From Desmospora activa DSM 45169 (lineage in GTDB: Bacteria > Bacillota > Bacilli > Thermoactinomycetales > DSM-45169), in the NCBI RefSeq assembly GCF_003046315.1, contig NZ_PZZP01000001.1, forward strand, positions 558,001-622,000: 64,000 nucleotides of DNA, in the 5' to 3' direction. The notes under the pieces were generated by a model. The model had not been told where the DNA came from, searched no databases, and worked only from the letters and a program-made list of their open reading frames with translations. Below are positions 1 to 7,442 of this stretch, piece by piece. How positions within the stretch are numbered: the first letter of the stretch is position 1; each line of letters opens with the position of its first letter. The translations under genes were made by a program, and so were the position numbers.

Positions 1-261
1 AATTACTTAGATCGTGGAGGAACGACGCGAGCGGCGCGAGTTAGCTCACCGCAAGAGCTGCAGTTGGGAGATATTATCTGTTATGATTTTGATGGAAATG
101 GTCATTGGCAACACAATACGATCGTTACCGCTTTTGATCCCATGGGTATGCCCTTGGTTAACGCCCATACCGTGAATGCTCGTCGTCGTTACTGGGATTA
201 CCGTGATTCTTATGCGTGGACACCCCGGTGCCAGTACCGTTATTATCATATCCCGGGATGA
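1..261 (+). CDS. C-terminal part of an amidase-domain protein (Amidase_6-like), truncated by the window edge
   Basis: The reading frame is open from base 1 to a TGA at 259-261, so only the last 86 residues are present. They contain a GDIICYDFDGNGHWQHN segment, then NAHTVNARRRYW, ending in YRYYHIPG. This pattern matches the C-terminal half of the putative amidase domain (Amidase_6, PF12671), which is related to NlpC/P60-type cysteine hydrolases. The His of the HWQHN segment and the NAHT segment are the likely catalytic region; the nucleophilic Cys would lie upstream, outside the window. The same domain closes the lipoprotein at 1885-3327, so two paralogues sit within 3 kb. A cell-wall or spore-envelope role is inference. 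A hairpin terminator follows directly. Confidence 0.75.
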   Translation, partial: NYLDRGGTTRAARVSSPQELQLGDIICYDFDGNGHWQHNTIVTAFDPMGMPLVNAHTVNARRRYWDYRDSYAWTPRCQYRYYHIPG

Positions 262-299
262 TGAGAAAAAGCTCGCTAAATTGGAAAAACAGTTATCAG

Positions 300-322
300 C
301 CGGATCGAGAGATCCGGTTTTT
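300..322 (+). terminator. Rho-independent terminator after the amidase-domain gene
   Basis: A 7-bp perfect stem CCGGATC/GATCCGG with a GAGA loop is followed by five T residues. Confidence 0.8.
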
Positions 323-411
323 GTGTTCACGTGGGTTCTGGTGTTGTGGTTGCTTTTTTGGCTACAATAGAAAGGTATGATGAAAAGCTCGTGGAGAAAG
401 GAATCGTACAG

Positions 412-876
412 ATGCCATTTCACATTTGTTTGGTTGAGCCGGAAATACCCAATAATACAGGCAATATCGCCCGCACCTGTGCTGTGACCGGATCGGTGTT
501 GCACCTTGTAAAACCTCTGGGATTCTCAACGGAGGACAAGTATTTAAAGCGGTCCGGGATGGACTATTGGCACTTGGTCGATGTTCGCTATCATGATTCA
601 TTTTCCGACTTTGCCGCTCAATTTCCCGACAGTCGTTTTTTTTGTACGACGACAAAGGCAAAGCGATCGTATACGGCTTTTGAATATCAGGATGGGGATA
701 TTTTTGTATTTGGCAAGGAGAGTCGCGGTTTGCCACCACAGATTTTGGAGGCTTATGCCGATACGACTATCCGCATTCCAATGCGTCAAGTGGTTCGATC
801 CCACAACCTGGGCAATACGGTGATGGTCGTACTGTATGAAGCATTGCGACAAAACGGATTTCCGGGGTTGGAATAG
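412..876 (+). CDS. trmL: tRNA (cytidine/uridine-34-2'-O)-methyltransferase TrmL (SPOUT family)
   Basis: The 154-residue product has the three SPOUT motifs of the TrmL/YibK group: NNTGNIAR near residue 14, FGKESRGLP near residue 98, and an RIPM...NLGNTVMVVLYEALR segment near the C-terminus that forms the trefoil knot and binds S-adenosylmethionine. The family methylates the ribose of the wobble base in tRNA-Leu isoacceptors and acts as a cytosolic dimer. The ATG at 412 was chosen because GGAGAAAGG lies just upstream and the product then starts MPFHICLVEPEIPNNTGN like relatives. An upstream in-frame GTG adds a stretch without homology. The usual RSLNLSN is SHNLGN here, a mild variation. The length is normal. 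Confidence 0.95.
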   Translation: MPFHICLVEPEIPNNTGNIARTCAVTGSVLHLVKPLGFSTEDKYLKRSGMDYWHLVDVRYHDSFSDFAAQFPDSRFFCTTTKAKRSYTAFEYQDGDIFVFGKESRGLPPQILEAYADTTIRIPMRQVVRSHNLGNTVMVVLYEALRQNGFPGLE

Positions 877-935
877 TTATTGTGTAATCTGCGCAAGGGA
901 TGTTGGCAACTGTTTTCCGTTAAAGAATGAGACTG

Positions 936-966
936 GGCCTACCCGGTTAAGGGTGGCCTTTTTTTC
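936..966 (+). terminator. Rho-independent terminator after trmL
   Basis: The stem GGCC-(T)-ACCC/GGGTGGCC has a 6-nt loop and one bulged T and is followed by a run of eight Ts. Confidence 0.75.
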
Positions 967-1083
967 TTGAATTAATAAAATCGATACAAAACAAATCGTG
1001 CAAATGTTTCATTTTTACGATAAGCTGGTTGTGGGTAATTCTTAAGGCGTAACCGTCATTACCTATATGGGAGGAGAGAAAAT

Positions 1084-1521
1084 ATGCAAGCTTTGAGCAG
1101 GATCGGCGTGTTTATGTTGGCGTTGTTGCTAGTGGTGGGGTGTTCCTTCGGTGGGGGCTTAACGGCGAATGCTACGGATACCGCTGAAACACAAGCGCTT
1201 ACCGGTTTTGAGGAAGTGGCTCAATATATTGCACAACATGGAACCCTTCCGTCCAATTTTATTACCAAGTCGGAAGCATATGCACTCGGTTGGGATCCGC
1301 AAAAGGGAAATCTGCATGATGTGGCACCCGGTAAAAGCATTGGCGGGGATATCTTTCAAAATCGAGAAGGGAAACTGCCTTCTCGAGAAGGTAGGGTTTG
1401 GCGCGAGTGCGATATTAATTATACCGGGGGATACCGCGGGGCGGATCGAATCGTCTATTCCAATGATGGCTTAATCTATAAAACGGAAGACCACTACAAT
1501 ACATTTCAACGAATGAGATAA
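1084..1521 (+). CDS. Secreted guanyl-preferring ribonuclease of the barnase family
   Basis: The 145-residue protein has a hydrophobic export signal (residues 7-20) and then a full barnase domain. With a constant offset of 35 from mature barnase, the catalytic residues are present: Glu108 (Glu73), Arg118 (Arg83), Arg122 (Arg87) and His137 (His102). The family motifs ITKSEA.ALGW, GNL.DVAPGKSIGGDIF.NREGKLP, INYT and DRI.YS are all visible. Barnase is an extracellular endoribonuclease that is lethal if active in the cytoplasm, and the inhibitor gene follows 13 bp downstream. The signal region ends LVVGC, which resembles a lipobox, so the enzyme may be anchored as a lipoprotein instead of being freely secreted as in B. 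amyloliquefaciens. A GGGAGGAGAG ribosome site supports the ATG start. Confidence 0.95.
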   Translation: MQALSRIGVFMLALLLVVGCSFGGGLTANATDTAETQALTGFEEVAQYIAQHGTLPSNFITKSEAYALGWDPQKGNLHDVAPGKSIGGDIFQNREGKLPSREGRVWRECDINYTGGYRGADRIVYSNDGLIYKTEDHYNTFQRMR

Positions 1522-1534
1522 GGGAGTTTGGTCG

Positions 1535-1807
1535 GTGAAGGAAGTATATCTTGCCGGGAAAAGAATTAAAAATCGCGACGATTTTCATAAAGAAATTAGA
1601 GAGTCTTTTGGATTTCCCGCTTATTACGGCGGTAATCTAGATGCGTTGTGGGATATGTTGACAGGTTGGATACAGCTGCCTGTAACCCTGATCTGGGAGG
1701 ATTTTTTCGACAGCCGTGATGCGATGGGGAATGCAGTCGATCCGATTGTCAATGTGTTAAAAGAGGCGGAAGTGGAGTTAGACGGGTTTACAATTATCTT
1801 TAAGTGA
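1535..1807 (+). CDS. Barstar, cytoplasmic inhibitor of barnase
   Basis: The 90-residue product matches barstar along its whole length. It has the PAYYGGNLDALWDMLTGW helix whose Tyr, Asp36 and Asp40 correspond to barstar Tyr29, Asp35 and Asp39, the residues that plug the barnase active site. The C-terminus ends in a TIIFK strand like TIILS of barstar. It begins with GTG at 1535, supported by AGGGAG about 10 bases upstream. It starts 13 bp after the ribonuclease stop, so the two form one operon and inhibitor is made together with toxin. It has no signal peptide, consistent with protecting the producer from unexported nuclease. Confidence 0.95.
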   Translation: MKEVYLAGKRIKNRDDFHKEIRESFGFPAYYGGNLDALWDMLTGWIQLPVTLIWEDFFDSRDAMGNAVDPIVNVLKEAEVELDGFTIIFK

Positions 1808-1852
1808 GAAAATGGTTCGGCCTGTGGGTGGTCATCCTATACCACATAGTAA

Positions 1853-1879
1853 CACCCCTCCCAATGTTCAGGAGGGGTG
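1853..1879. terminator. Hairpin between convergent barstar and lipoprotein genes
   Basis: A perfect 9-bp stem CACCCCTCC/GGAGGGGTG has a 9-nt loop between the two convergent genes. The T tails are weak on both sides, so termination strength is uncertain. Confidence 0.55.
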
Positions 1880-1884
1880 ATTGT

Positions 1885-3327
1885 TTATCGCGAAGTATTG
1901 TCGGCTGTGCCCATCTTCCAACCAAAAACGTTGTAACCGTTCCAGAACCACGTGCTCAGAGGTGCGTCTTTACGGTCGGTGGTGTGTTGGGTCACATAGA
2001 TTTGGCCGAGTTCGATTTTGGTGATGATGGCGCTATGGTTGATATGACCGTCACCGTTGATATCGGCGTGAACGATGTCCCCCACTTTTAGCTCGGAGAG
2101 GCTGTTTGCAGGCTCTGCCCGTTGTTGGAGATGTTTATACTGGCTGTTAGCCAGCCCCCAAGCATAGGACGGTTTGGTGTCACTGTAATACCACCAGGGG
2201 TCACTCTTCCATTGTACCAGCCCACCCGCGACCATTGCCTGGGAAGTGAAGTTGGTGCAGTCATACCAGCAATCAACGCAATCCCTTTCACGGCTATAAA
2301 AACCGTATTGTTCGTTGTTCCGACTGTTCCACCATTGGTACGCGTAATCCCGGGCTTTTGCACGGTCGTAACCGTTGGCTTCTTTCATGCCGTCATCAGC
2401 GGGTTTTTCTTCCTCAACAGGAGGCTGTTCTTCGCTGCCATCTTGATCAGTGCCGTTTTCTCCGTTACCCTCTTCGTCTTTGTTTTCTTCTTCAGGGGCA
2501 GGAGGCTGTTGCTCCTCGGCTTCTTCTTCACCGTTGGCAGGCGGTTCTTGTTGCTCTTGTTCGTTATTTTCCCCTTCAGAGGCTGGCTCTTCCTGACCAT
2601 CGTTGGCGGAACCTTCATCGCTCGGAGATTGTTGATCTGGGTTGTCAGTACCGTTTTCAGCGGCGGGGGGATGACTGCTTTCCCCGCTTTCTTCCTCAGT
2701 TGCTTTATCTTGATCGGGGGAGTTGCTACCAGGAGCTTTATTCTTATCGACACCGGTGTCCCCGTTATGTTCCGGGTCAACTTTATCTTGTTTCAGGGGA
2801 ACTGAATCTTTTGCCGGCAACAGGTTGATCAATTCCGCTTTTTCTCCGGGAGTTAAACCTTCTTTTGTTGCTTTATCCCGCAGTTCTTCAATCTGTTTAT
2901 TCTTCTCTTTATTGTCATAATCGGCTACATCTTTAGCGTAGTCCCCGACTGCTTTCCGTTCCGCTTCGCTTAACCCTTCTAGATCGGTTGCAGCACCGAT
3001 GACAAAATCACGATACTGTTGGTTGTCCAGATCCGTTTTTGTCGGCGTTTTTTGTTGCTCGGACCGTTTTACAACAATGGTGACCGCAGAAGTATGCTCT
3101 TGTTGAATCTCTTCTTTGCTCTTGGCAGACTCATTATAGAGCGAGATACTATCGACTAGTTCTTCATCGGAGATGCTGGCGGTACTATCCGTTGTGCCAC
3201 TCTCTTCCGGCGTTTCGGATTTTCCTTTATCACCGGTAGCCTCTTTATCTCCGCCGCAGCCCGCTAACACCAAAATGAGAGCCATGGCGAGAATCGCTAC
3301 CATCTTGCCTTGTAAAAATGCTTTCAA
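1885..3327 (-). CDS. Lipoprotein with acidic low-complexity linker and C-terminal amidase domain
   Basis: The 480-residue protein starts with a lipoprotein signal (about residues 1-24, lipobox LAGC) and so is exported and anchored in the outer leaflet. Residues 30-170 are charged and helical-looking. Residues 175-325 are a very acidic Glu/Pro/Gly/Asn-rich linker that probably spans the wall. The last 150 residues form an Amidase_6-like domain with DCWYDCTNFTSQAM (Cys in the usual nucleophile region), GDIVHADINGDGHINHSAI and VTQHTTD. This is the same fold as the fragment at 1-261. The likely role is a wall-associated peptidase or amidase; the substrate is unknown. TTG at 3327 is preceded by AGGGGGAG at good spacing; an in-frame ATG nine codons in is the alternative. 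Confidence 0.8.
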   Translation of the reverse strand: MKAFLQGKMVAILAMALILVLAGCGGDKEATGDKGKSETPEESGTTDSTASISDEELVDSISLYNESAKSKEEIQQEHTSAVTIVVKRSEQQKTPTKTDLDNQQYRDFVIGAATDLEGLSEAERKAVGDYAKDVADYDNKEKNKQIEELRDKATKEGLTPGEKAELINLLPAKDSVPLKQDKVDPEHNGDTGVDKNKAPGSNSPDQDKATEEESGESSHPPAAENGTDNPDQQSPSDEGSANDGQEEPASEGENNEQEQQEPPANGEEEAEEQQPPAPEEENKDEEGNGENGTDQDGSEEQPPVEEEKPADDGMKEANGYDRAKARDYAYQWWNSRNNEQYGFYSRERDCVDCWYDCTNFTSQAMVAGGLVQWKSDPWWYYSDTKPSYAWGLANSQYKHLQQRAEPANSLSELKVGDIVHADINGDGHINHSAIITKIELGQIYVTQHTTDRKDAPLSTWFWNGYNVFGWKMGTADNTSR

Positions 3328-3526
3328 GAGTCTCCCCCTCTTTCTTCTCTAGCACTAAAAGAAAAATATTTTCCAAAGACGACTCTATCTTAGATTTTCT
3401 GGGAGAGAGCGTCAATAGACTAATGTGACTATTAAGGCGACTGTCTCTTGTACGAAAAGAGGGAGATATTGCTAGGGATTATCATCCTTCGATACAATGG
3501 GAGGCGTGAGAAGAAGAAACGCTTCT

Positions 3527-4444
3527 CTATGGTGAGGGAGGGGTTTTTAAATTAGACAACGCTGCTTCAATCCGGGAAAAGCGAAATGGATACTGATGTT
3601 GTAGTGCCTTTTCCGGCAGTACTTTTTGCCCCTTTAGTAAAAAGCCGCTCATTTCGCCAAAGACGAGCTTCATCAACCATTCCGGTACGGGGAACCAGTG
3701 GGGACGGTTGAGGGTCGTCCCAATCGCCTGACCCAATTCTCTCATGGTAACGGGGTGAGGAGCGGTTAAATTGATCGGTCCGTTGATTTCCTCATTCTCG
3801 ATGATCAGACGAATCAATCCAATCAAGTCCTCCATATGTATCCAGGAAATCCACTGCCGGCCCGTACCCACCGTTCCTCCGACAAAAAAGCGATAGGGTA
3901 GGATCATTTTCGCCAGCGCTCCGCCGTTGTTACCCATTACCACACCGATACGGGCGATAATCGTACGAATATGGAAGGCCTCCATCTTTTTTGCTTCTTC
4001 TTCCCATCGCTGGCAGACACGGCTTGGAAAACTGTTTCCGAGGGAAGGCGACGTTTCGGTAAATGTTTGCTCATTAGCATAACCGTAATAGCCGATCGCG
4101 GAAGCATTGATAAACGCCTTTGGCTTTTGCTCCACATGGCCGACAATACGAATCATTTCCTGTGTGGCGCGGATGCGGCTTTGCAGGATCGCTTCTTTTT
4201 TTCGTTTTGTCCAACGGCCCTGATTGATCGGGTCTCCGGCTAAATTGATCATAGCATCGATGGAGCGATGTCTCAGTTTATTTTCGGGATGAGAAGCGGC
4301 GGACAACCATGGAATAAATGTGATATTTTCCATATCCGCATGTTTCTGCCGTGTCAGAACATATACGTGGTTTCCTTCTTTAGCGAAAGTGTTGACGATC
4401 GCTTTTCCGATAAATCCCGTTCCTCCCGCGATGACGATATTCAT
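3527..4444 (-). CDS. TIGR01777 family (YfcH-like) NAD(P)-dependent epimerase-type protein
   Basis: An extended short-chain dehydrogenase/epimerase fold is evident from the N-terminal Rossmann motif GGTGFIG, a central INLAGDPI segment, SAIGYYG with the YxxxN-like active-site region, and a C-terminal DUF1731-type region (HWFPVPEWLMKLVFGEMSGFLLKGQKVLPEKALQ split over residues 245-290). The family's reaction is not well established; YfcH-like proteins are called nucleoside-diphosphate-sugar epimerases by similarity only. Three possible starts (TTG 4450, ATG 4447, ATG 4444) follow AAAGGAGGGG; ATG 4444 gives the best spacing. It is divergent from the YndJ-like membrane gene, an association also seen in Bacillus relatives. 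Confidence 0.85.
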   Translation of the reverse strand: MNIVIAGGTGFIGKAIVNTFAKEGNHVYVLTRQKHADMENITFIPWLSAASHPENKLRHRSIDAMINLAGDPINQGRWTKRKKEAILQSRIRATQEMIRIVGHVEQKPKAFINASAIGYYGYANEQTFTETSPSLGNSFPSRVCQRWEEEAKKMEAFHIRTIIARIGVVMGNNGGALAKMILPYRFFVGGTVGTGRQWISWIHMEDLIGLIRLIIENEEINGPINLTAPHPVTMRELGQAIGTTLNRPHWFPVPEWLMKLVFGEMSGFLLKGQKVLPEKALQHQYPFRFSRIEAALSNLKTPPSP

Positions 4445-4516
4445 CATCAACCCCTCCTTTTTTCTTATTGTAACAATTCATATTTATACAAAATACAGTG
4501 AGGTGAAGAAAGAGAT

Positions 4517-5494
4517 ATGGTCAATGAGCGCAAAAGCGCCGGGATCGGTGCGATTATTTGGACCGTTTTTGTGGTGATAAAGGCGTTGACAACCAACCTT
4601 GACAGTTTGCAGTACGTGATGATTCTGCTTCTGTTCGCTTATCTGGTGTTGGTGCCGTTGACCCTGTCCTTGGTTGCGGATAGAAGCAATCGTTTTTACC
4701 GCTGGGCGGTCACTTTCCAACCTTTTGCCGCGGTTGCCGCTGGGATTTCGTTTTTCCTATCCCCGGGTGTGACCGCTACGTTATGGGCAGTGCCGTGGTT
4801 ACTCGTCACGATGTTGATCGCCTTGTACGGTTTTACTCGCTTTCTCCAACAAAAACGATCATTGAAGGGATCGGAACTCCTGATCCAGATCGGTTTGATG
4901 TATATCGTGGTCGGTGGCGGCTGGCTGGTGCTTCACCGTACCGGGATGCCGGTGTTGCACTTTAGTGATATTATCGTGTTGCTTACCTCTATCCATTTTC
5001 ACTATGCCGCCTTCCTCACACCGATTACAATGGGTATCGTCGGCAAAAAACTACTGGCGCTCCGGCCTGGGTTAAAGCGGTTGTGGCTAGTGATGACGGT
5101 TGCGATCATTTTGGGACCGGGATTTGTGGCGGTTGGTATCACCTTTGGCAATGTATATCCGTTGTTGGAGTTTATTGCTGTCGTTGAATTTGTCCTCCCT
5201 TTGCTCCTTTATGCCTTACTCCTTCTATTTGTATATGTTCCTCATTTGCCGAATCGACCGGCTCAAGCGTTGTTCACACTTTCCGCCATCTCTCTTCTGT
5301 TTTCGATGGGGGCGTCGTTTTTTTACGGTTACGGCCATATTGGCGATTATGTTATTCTCGATATTCCCCTCATGATTTTTGTACACGGCTTTGTCAATAC
5401 CTTCGGCTTTTCGCTGTGTGCGATTTTGGGATTGCAGCGAAGTGGTGAAACGGCTGCTCTCACGGTAAAGGGTGAAGGGCAAAAAAAGGCGTAG
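4517..5494 (+). CDS. YndJ-like multi-spanning membrane protein
   Basis: The 325-residue product is almost entirely hydrophobic, with about ten membrane segments, no signal peptide and few polar loops. A conserved-looking histidine cluster SIHFHYAAF around residue 158 and HGFVNTFGFSLCA near residue 297 resemble the YndJ family of uncharacterised Bacillus membrane proteins. The histidines inside membrane segments could bind a metal or heme, but that is speculation. It is divergently transcribed from the TIGR01777 gene. A weak AAGAAAGAG ribosome site precedes the ATG at 4517. No biochemical function can be assigned. Confidence 0.65.
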   Translation: MVNERKSAGIGAIIWTVFVVIKALTTNLDSLQYVMILLLFAYLVLVPLTLSLVADRSNRFYRWAVTFQPFAAVAAGISFFLSPGVTATLWAVPWLLVTMLIALYGFTRFLQQKRSLKGSELLIQIGLMYIVVGGGWLVLHRTGMPVLHFSDIIVLLTSIHFHYAAFLTPITMGIVGKKLLALRPGLKRLWLVMTVAIILGPGFVAVGITFGNVYPLLEFIAVVEFVLPLLLYALLLLFVYVPHLPNRPAQALFTLSAISLLFSMGASFFYGYGHIGDYVILDIPLMIFVHGFVNTFGFSLCAILGLQRSGETAALTVKGEGQKKA

Positions 5495-5594
5495 CTCTGG
5501 CCATCCGCTGTTAATCGGGCTGATCGGAAATTGTTCTCCGTTATCGTTTAATGGGGTATGTCGTTTACTAGTGCGAGAGGAGGGGGAAGGTTTT

Positions 5595-6095
5595 ATGCGT
5601 GTGATCATTATCTCCGACACCCATATCCCCAAGCGGGCCAAACAGCTGCCGCCAACATTGCTTCGTGCCTTGGAAAAGCCTACCGCAGCCATTTTGCATG
5701 CCGGGGATTGGGTGGATGAGTCCGTAACCCGTGAACTAAAGCAATATGCACCGGTTTACGGTGTCTATGGCAACTGTGATCCTCCGGAAGTGCGGCGGCA
5801 TTGGCATGAACGGACAAGGGTGCGTATCGGCGACCATTGGGTCGGAATTGTACATGGACACGGCCACAGGGGAACGACACGAAAGCGAGCGTTGGATGCC
5901 TTTGCGGATGAACCGGTCGATCTCCTTATTTTTGGGCACAGTCATATCCCTTATCATAAACGGCATGGTTCCACCCTCGTCTTTAATCCCGGCTCCCCGA
6001 CGGATCGTCGCCGCAGTCCCCGCTTTTCCTTTGGTGTGGCACGGTTGGAGGAGGAGATCCGGGTGAAGCACCTCTTTTTTGATCAGAAGGGGTAA
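5595..6095 (+). CDS. YfcE/MJ0936-type metallophosphoesterase
   Basis: A 166-residue calcineurin-like phosphoesterase with the complete metal-binding set: SDTHIP (residues 7-12), HAGDWVD, GNCDPP, HGHGHRG and GHSHIP. It ends with the NPGSPTDRRR loop typical of the short bacterial YfcE group. Members hydrolyse phosphodiesters in vitro with Mn2+; the natural substrate is unknown. ATG 5595 follows AGGGGGAAGG. Longer in-frame readings reach back into the preceding gene and add residues with no family match. The spacing of about 100 bp after the YndJ-like gene allows co-transcription. Confidence 0.9.
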   Translation: MRVIIISDTHIPKRAKQLPPTLLRALEKPTAAILHAGDWVDESVTRELKQYAPVYGVYGNCDPPEVRRHWHERTRVRIGDHWVGIVHGHGHRGTTRKRALDAFADEPVDLLIFGHSHIPYHKRHGSTLVFNPGSPTDRRRSPRFSFGVARLEEEIRVKHLFFDQKG

Positions 6096-6144
6096 GGGAT
6101 TGATTGGGCTCCGTACCAAGCGCGCCTGAACGATCAACAAAACA

Positions 6145-6178
6145 AACCCGCCCCTTATACAAAGGAAGCGGGTTTTTT
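6145..6178. terminator. Terminator between convergent phosphoesterase and purU
   Basis: The stem AACCCGC/GCGGGTT has a 16-nt loop followed by TTTTTT on the plus strand. It probably also serves purU from the other side. Confidence 0.7.
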
Positions 6179-6202
6179 ACATCCGGTGATACTGGTATAC
6201 AC

Positions 6203-7090
6203 TTACCGAAACACCACCGTCTTATTTCCATGCACCAATACCTCATCATTGAGATGCCATTGCACCGCCCGGGCCAGCACCAGTCGTTCCACGTCGCGAC
6301 CGATCCGTCGCAGATCATCCACGTGGCAACGGTGGTCAACACGCTCCACGTTTTGTTCAATGATCGGTCCTTGATCCAACTCTTCCGTGACATAATGGGC
6401 GGTGGCACCGATGATCTTAACCCCACGTTCATATGCTTGTTTGTAGGGATTGGCACCGACAAAGGCAGGCAGGAACGAGTGGTGGATATTGATGATGCGG
6501 TTTTGGTAGCGTTCCACCATGGTTGAAGGGATAATCTGCATATAGCGGGCCAGGATGACGGTATCCACCTCCCCTTCCGCCAACAGCTTTAGATGCGTCT
6601 TTTCCGCTTCTAGGCGGGTTTCACGGGTACATGGCACATGATAAAAGGGAATCCCCATAGGAGTGACCCATGGTTTTAGATCCAGATGGTTGCTGACCAC
6701 CATCGCGATCTCGGCGTTTAGCTCCCCTACGCGCCAACGCCACAACAGATCATTGAGACAGTGATCTTCTTTGGAAACAAAGATCGCCAGCCGCTTTTTA
6801 TGACTGGAACGACTCATCTGCCAAACCATATCAAGGGTTTCCGCCGTTTGCCGGAAGGATTCCTTCAGCGCTGTAAATTGTTGATCCAAATCCTTTCGCT
6901 CAAACTCAATACGCATAAAAAAATGGCCACCTTCGGGGTCGGTGGTATGTTGGTCGGAGCGAACGATGTTGGCTCCCTGTTCAAACAAAAACTGGGATAC
7001 ACCCTTTACAATACCGGGCCGGTCCGGACAGGAGATCAAAAGGCGCCCCTGGTTGTGTAATGCCGCGATTTCCGATGATGAATCAGACAT
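6203..7090 (-). CDS. purU: Formyltetrahydrofolate deformylase PurU
   Basis: The 295-residue protein has an N-terminal ACT domain (LLISCPDRPGIVKGVSQFL, residues 17-35) and a C-terminal formyltransferase-fold domain. The latter contains VSNHLDL, ARYMQIIP, NIHHSFLPAF and GATAHYVTEELDQGPII, which carry the catalytic Asn, His and Asp of the family. PurU hydrolyses 10-formyl-tetrahydrofolate to formate and tetrahydrofolate, balancing one-carbon pools and feeding formate to purine synthesis. The ACT domain usually senses glycine or methionine. The ATG at 7090 is preceded by GGGAGCAAGATGAG. The gene stands alone and converges on the phosphoesterase gene. Confidence 0.95.
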   Translation of the reverse strand: MSDSSSEIAALHNQGRLLISCPDRPGIVKGVSQFLFEQGANIVRSDQHTTDPEGGHFFMRIEFERKDLDQQFTALKESFRQTAETLDMVWQMSRSSHKKRLAIFVSKEDHCLNDLLWRWRVGELNAEIAMVVSNHLDLKPWVTPMGIPFYHVPCTRETRLEAEKTHLKLLAEGEVDTVILARYMQIIPSTMVERYQNRIINIHHSFLPAFVGANPYKQAYERGVKIIGATAHYVTEELDQGPIIEQNVERVDHRCHVDDLRRIGRDVERLVLARAVQWHLNDEVLVHGNKTVVFR

Positions 7091-7277
7091 CTCATCTTGC
7101 TCCCTTGTTGATCGATTTGCTGTTATCCTGGAACAGACTAGCTCCCACTATACCCTTGAGAATAGCAGAAAATCTGCCCCAGGAAAATCCCTGTCCCTAT
7201 CCCCTATCGGATTTTTCTTGTTTTGGTCGCCATCGTAGAAGATCCAGCTCCTACCCGCAACATTGTCCTTTTACCCG

Positions 7278-7299
7278 CATACGATAAAACAATCGTATG
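7278..7299. promoter_or_regulatory. Perfect inverted repeat upstream of prkA
   Basis: In the 350-bp gap between purU and prkA, CATACGAT and ATCGTATG form an 8-bp perfect inverted repeat with a 6-nt spacer. CATACGAT also resembles the -10 box of SigE-dependent sporulation promoters, and prkA is known to be SigE-dependent in B. subtilis. No clear matching -35 was seen, so this is only a candidate operator or promoter. The rest of the gap shows nothing else recognisable. Confidence 0.35.
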
Positions 7300-7442
7300 A
7301 ACCATCCTATTTCGTTTCAATTTCAGTCTTCGACTAATTTGATTCCAGCAAAAGGGCACATGTCGGAAATCAAAGGTGAATACGATGGAGTACAAACAAC
7401 GAACGAGGAACAATGGTTTATGGAGCTGAGAGGAGGGTTTCC

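Noticed and set aside
2088-2805. Long open frames opposite the acidic linker of the lipoprotein
   Set aside because: They are mirror images of a Glu/Pro/Gln-rich coding stretch, which depletes stops on the other strand. There are no ribosome sites.
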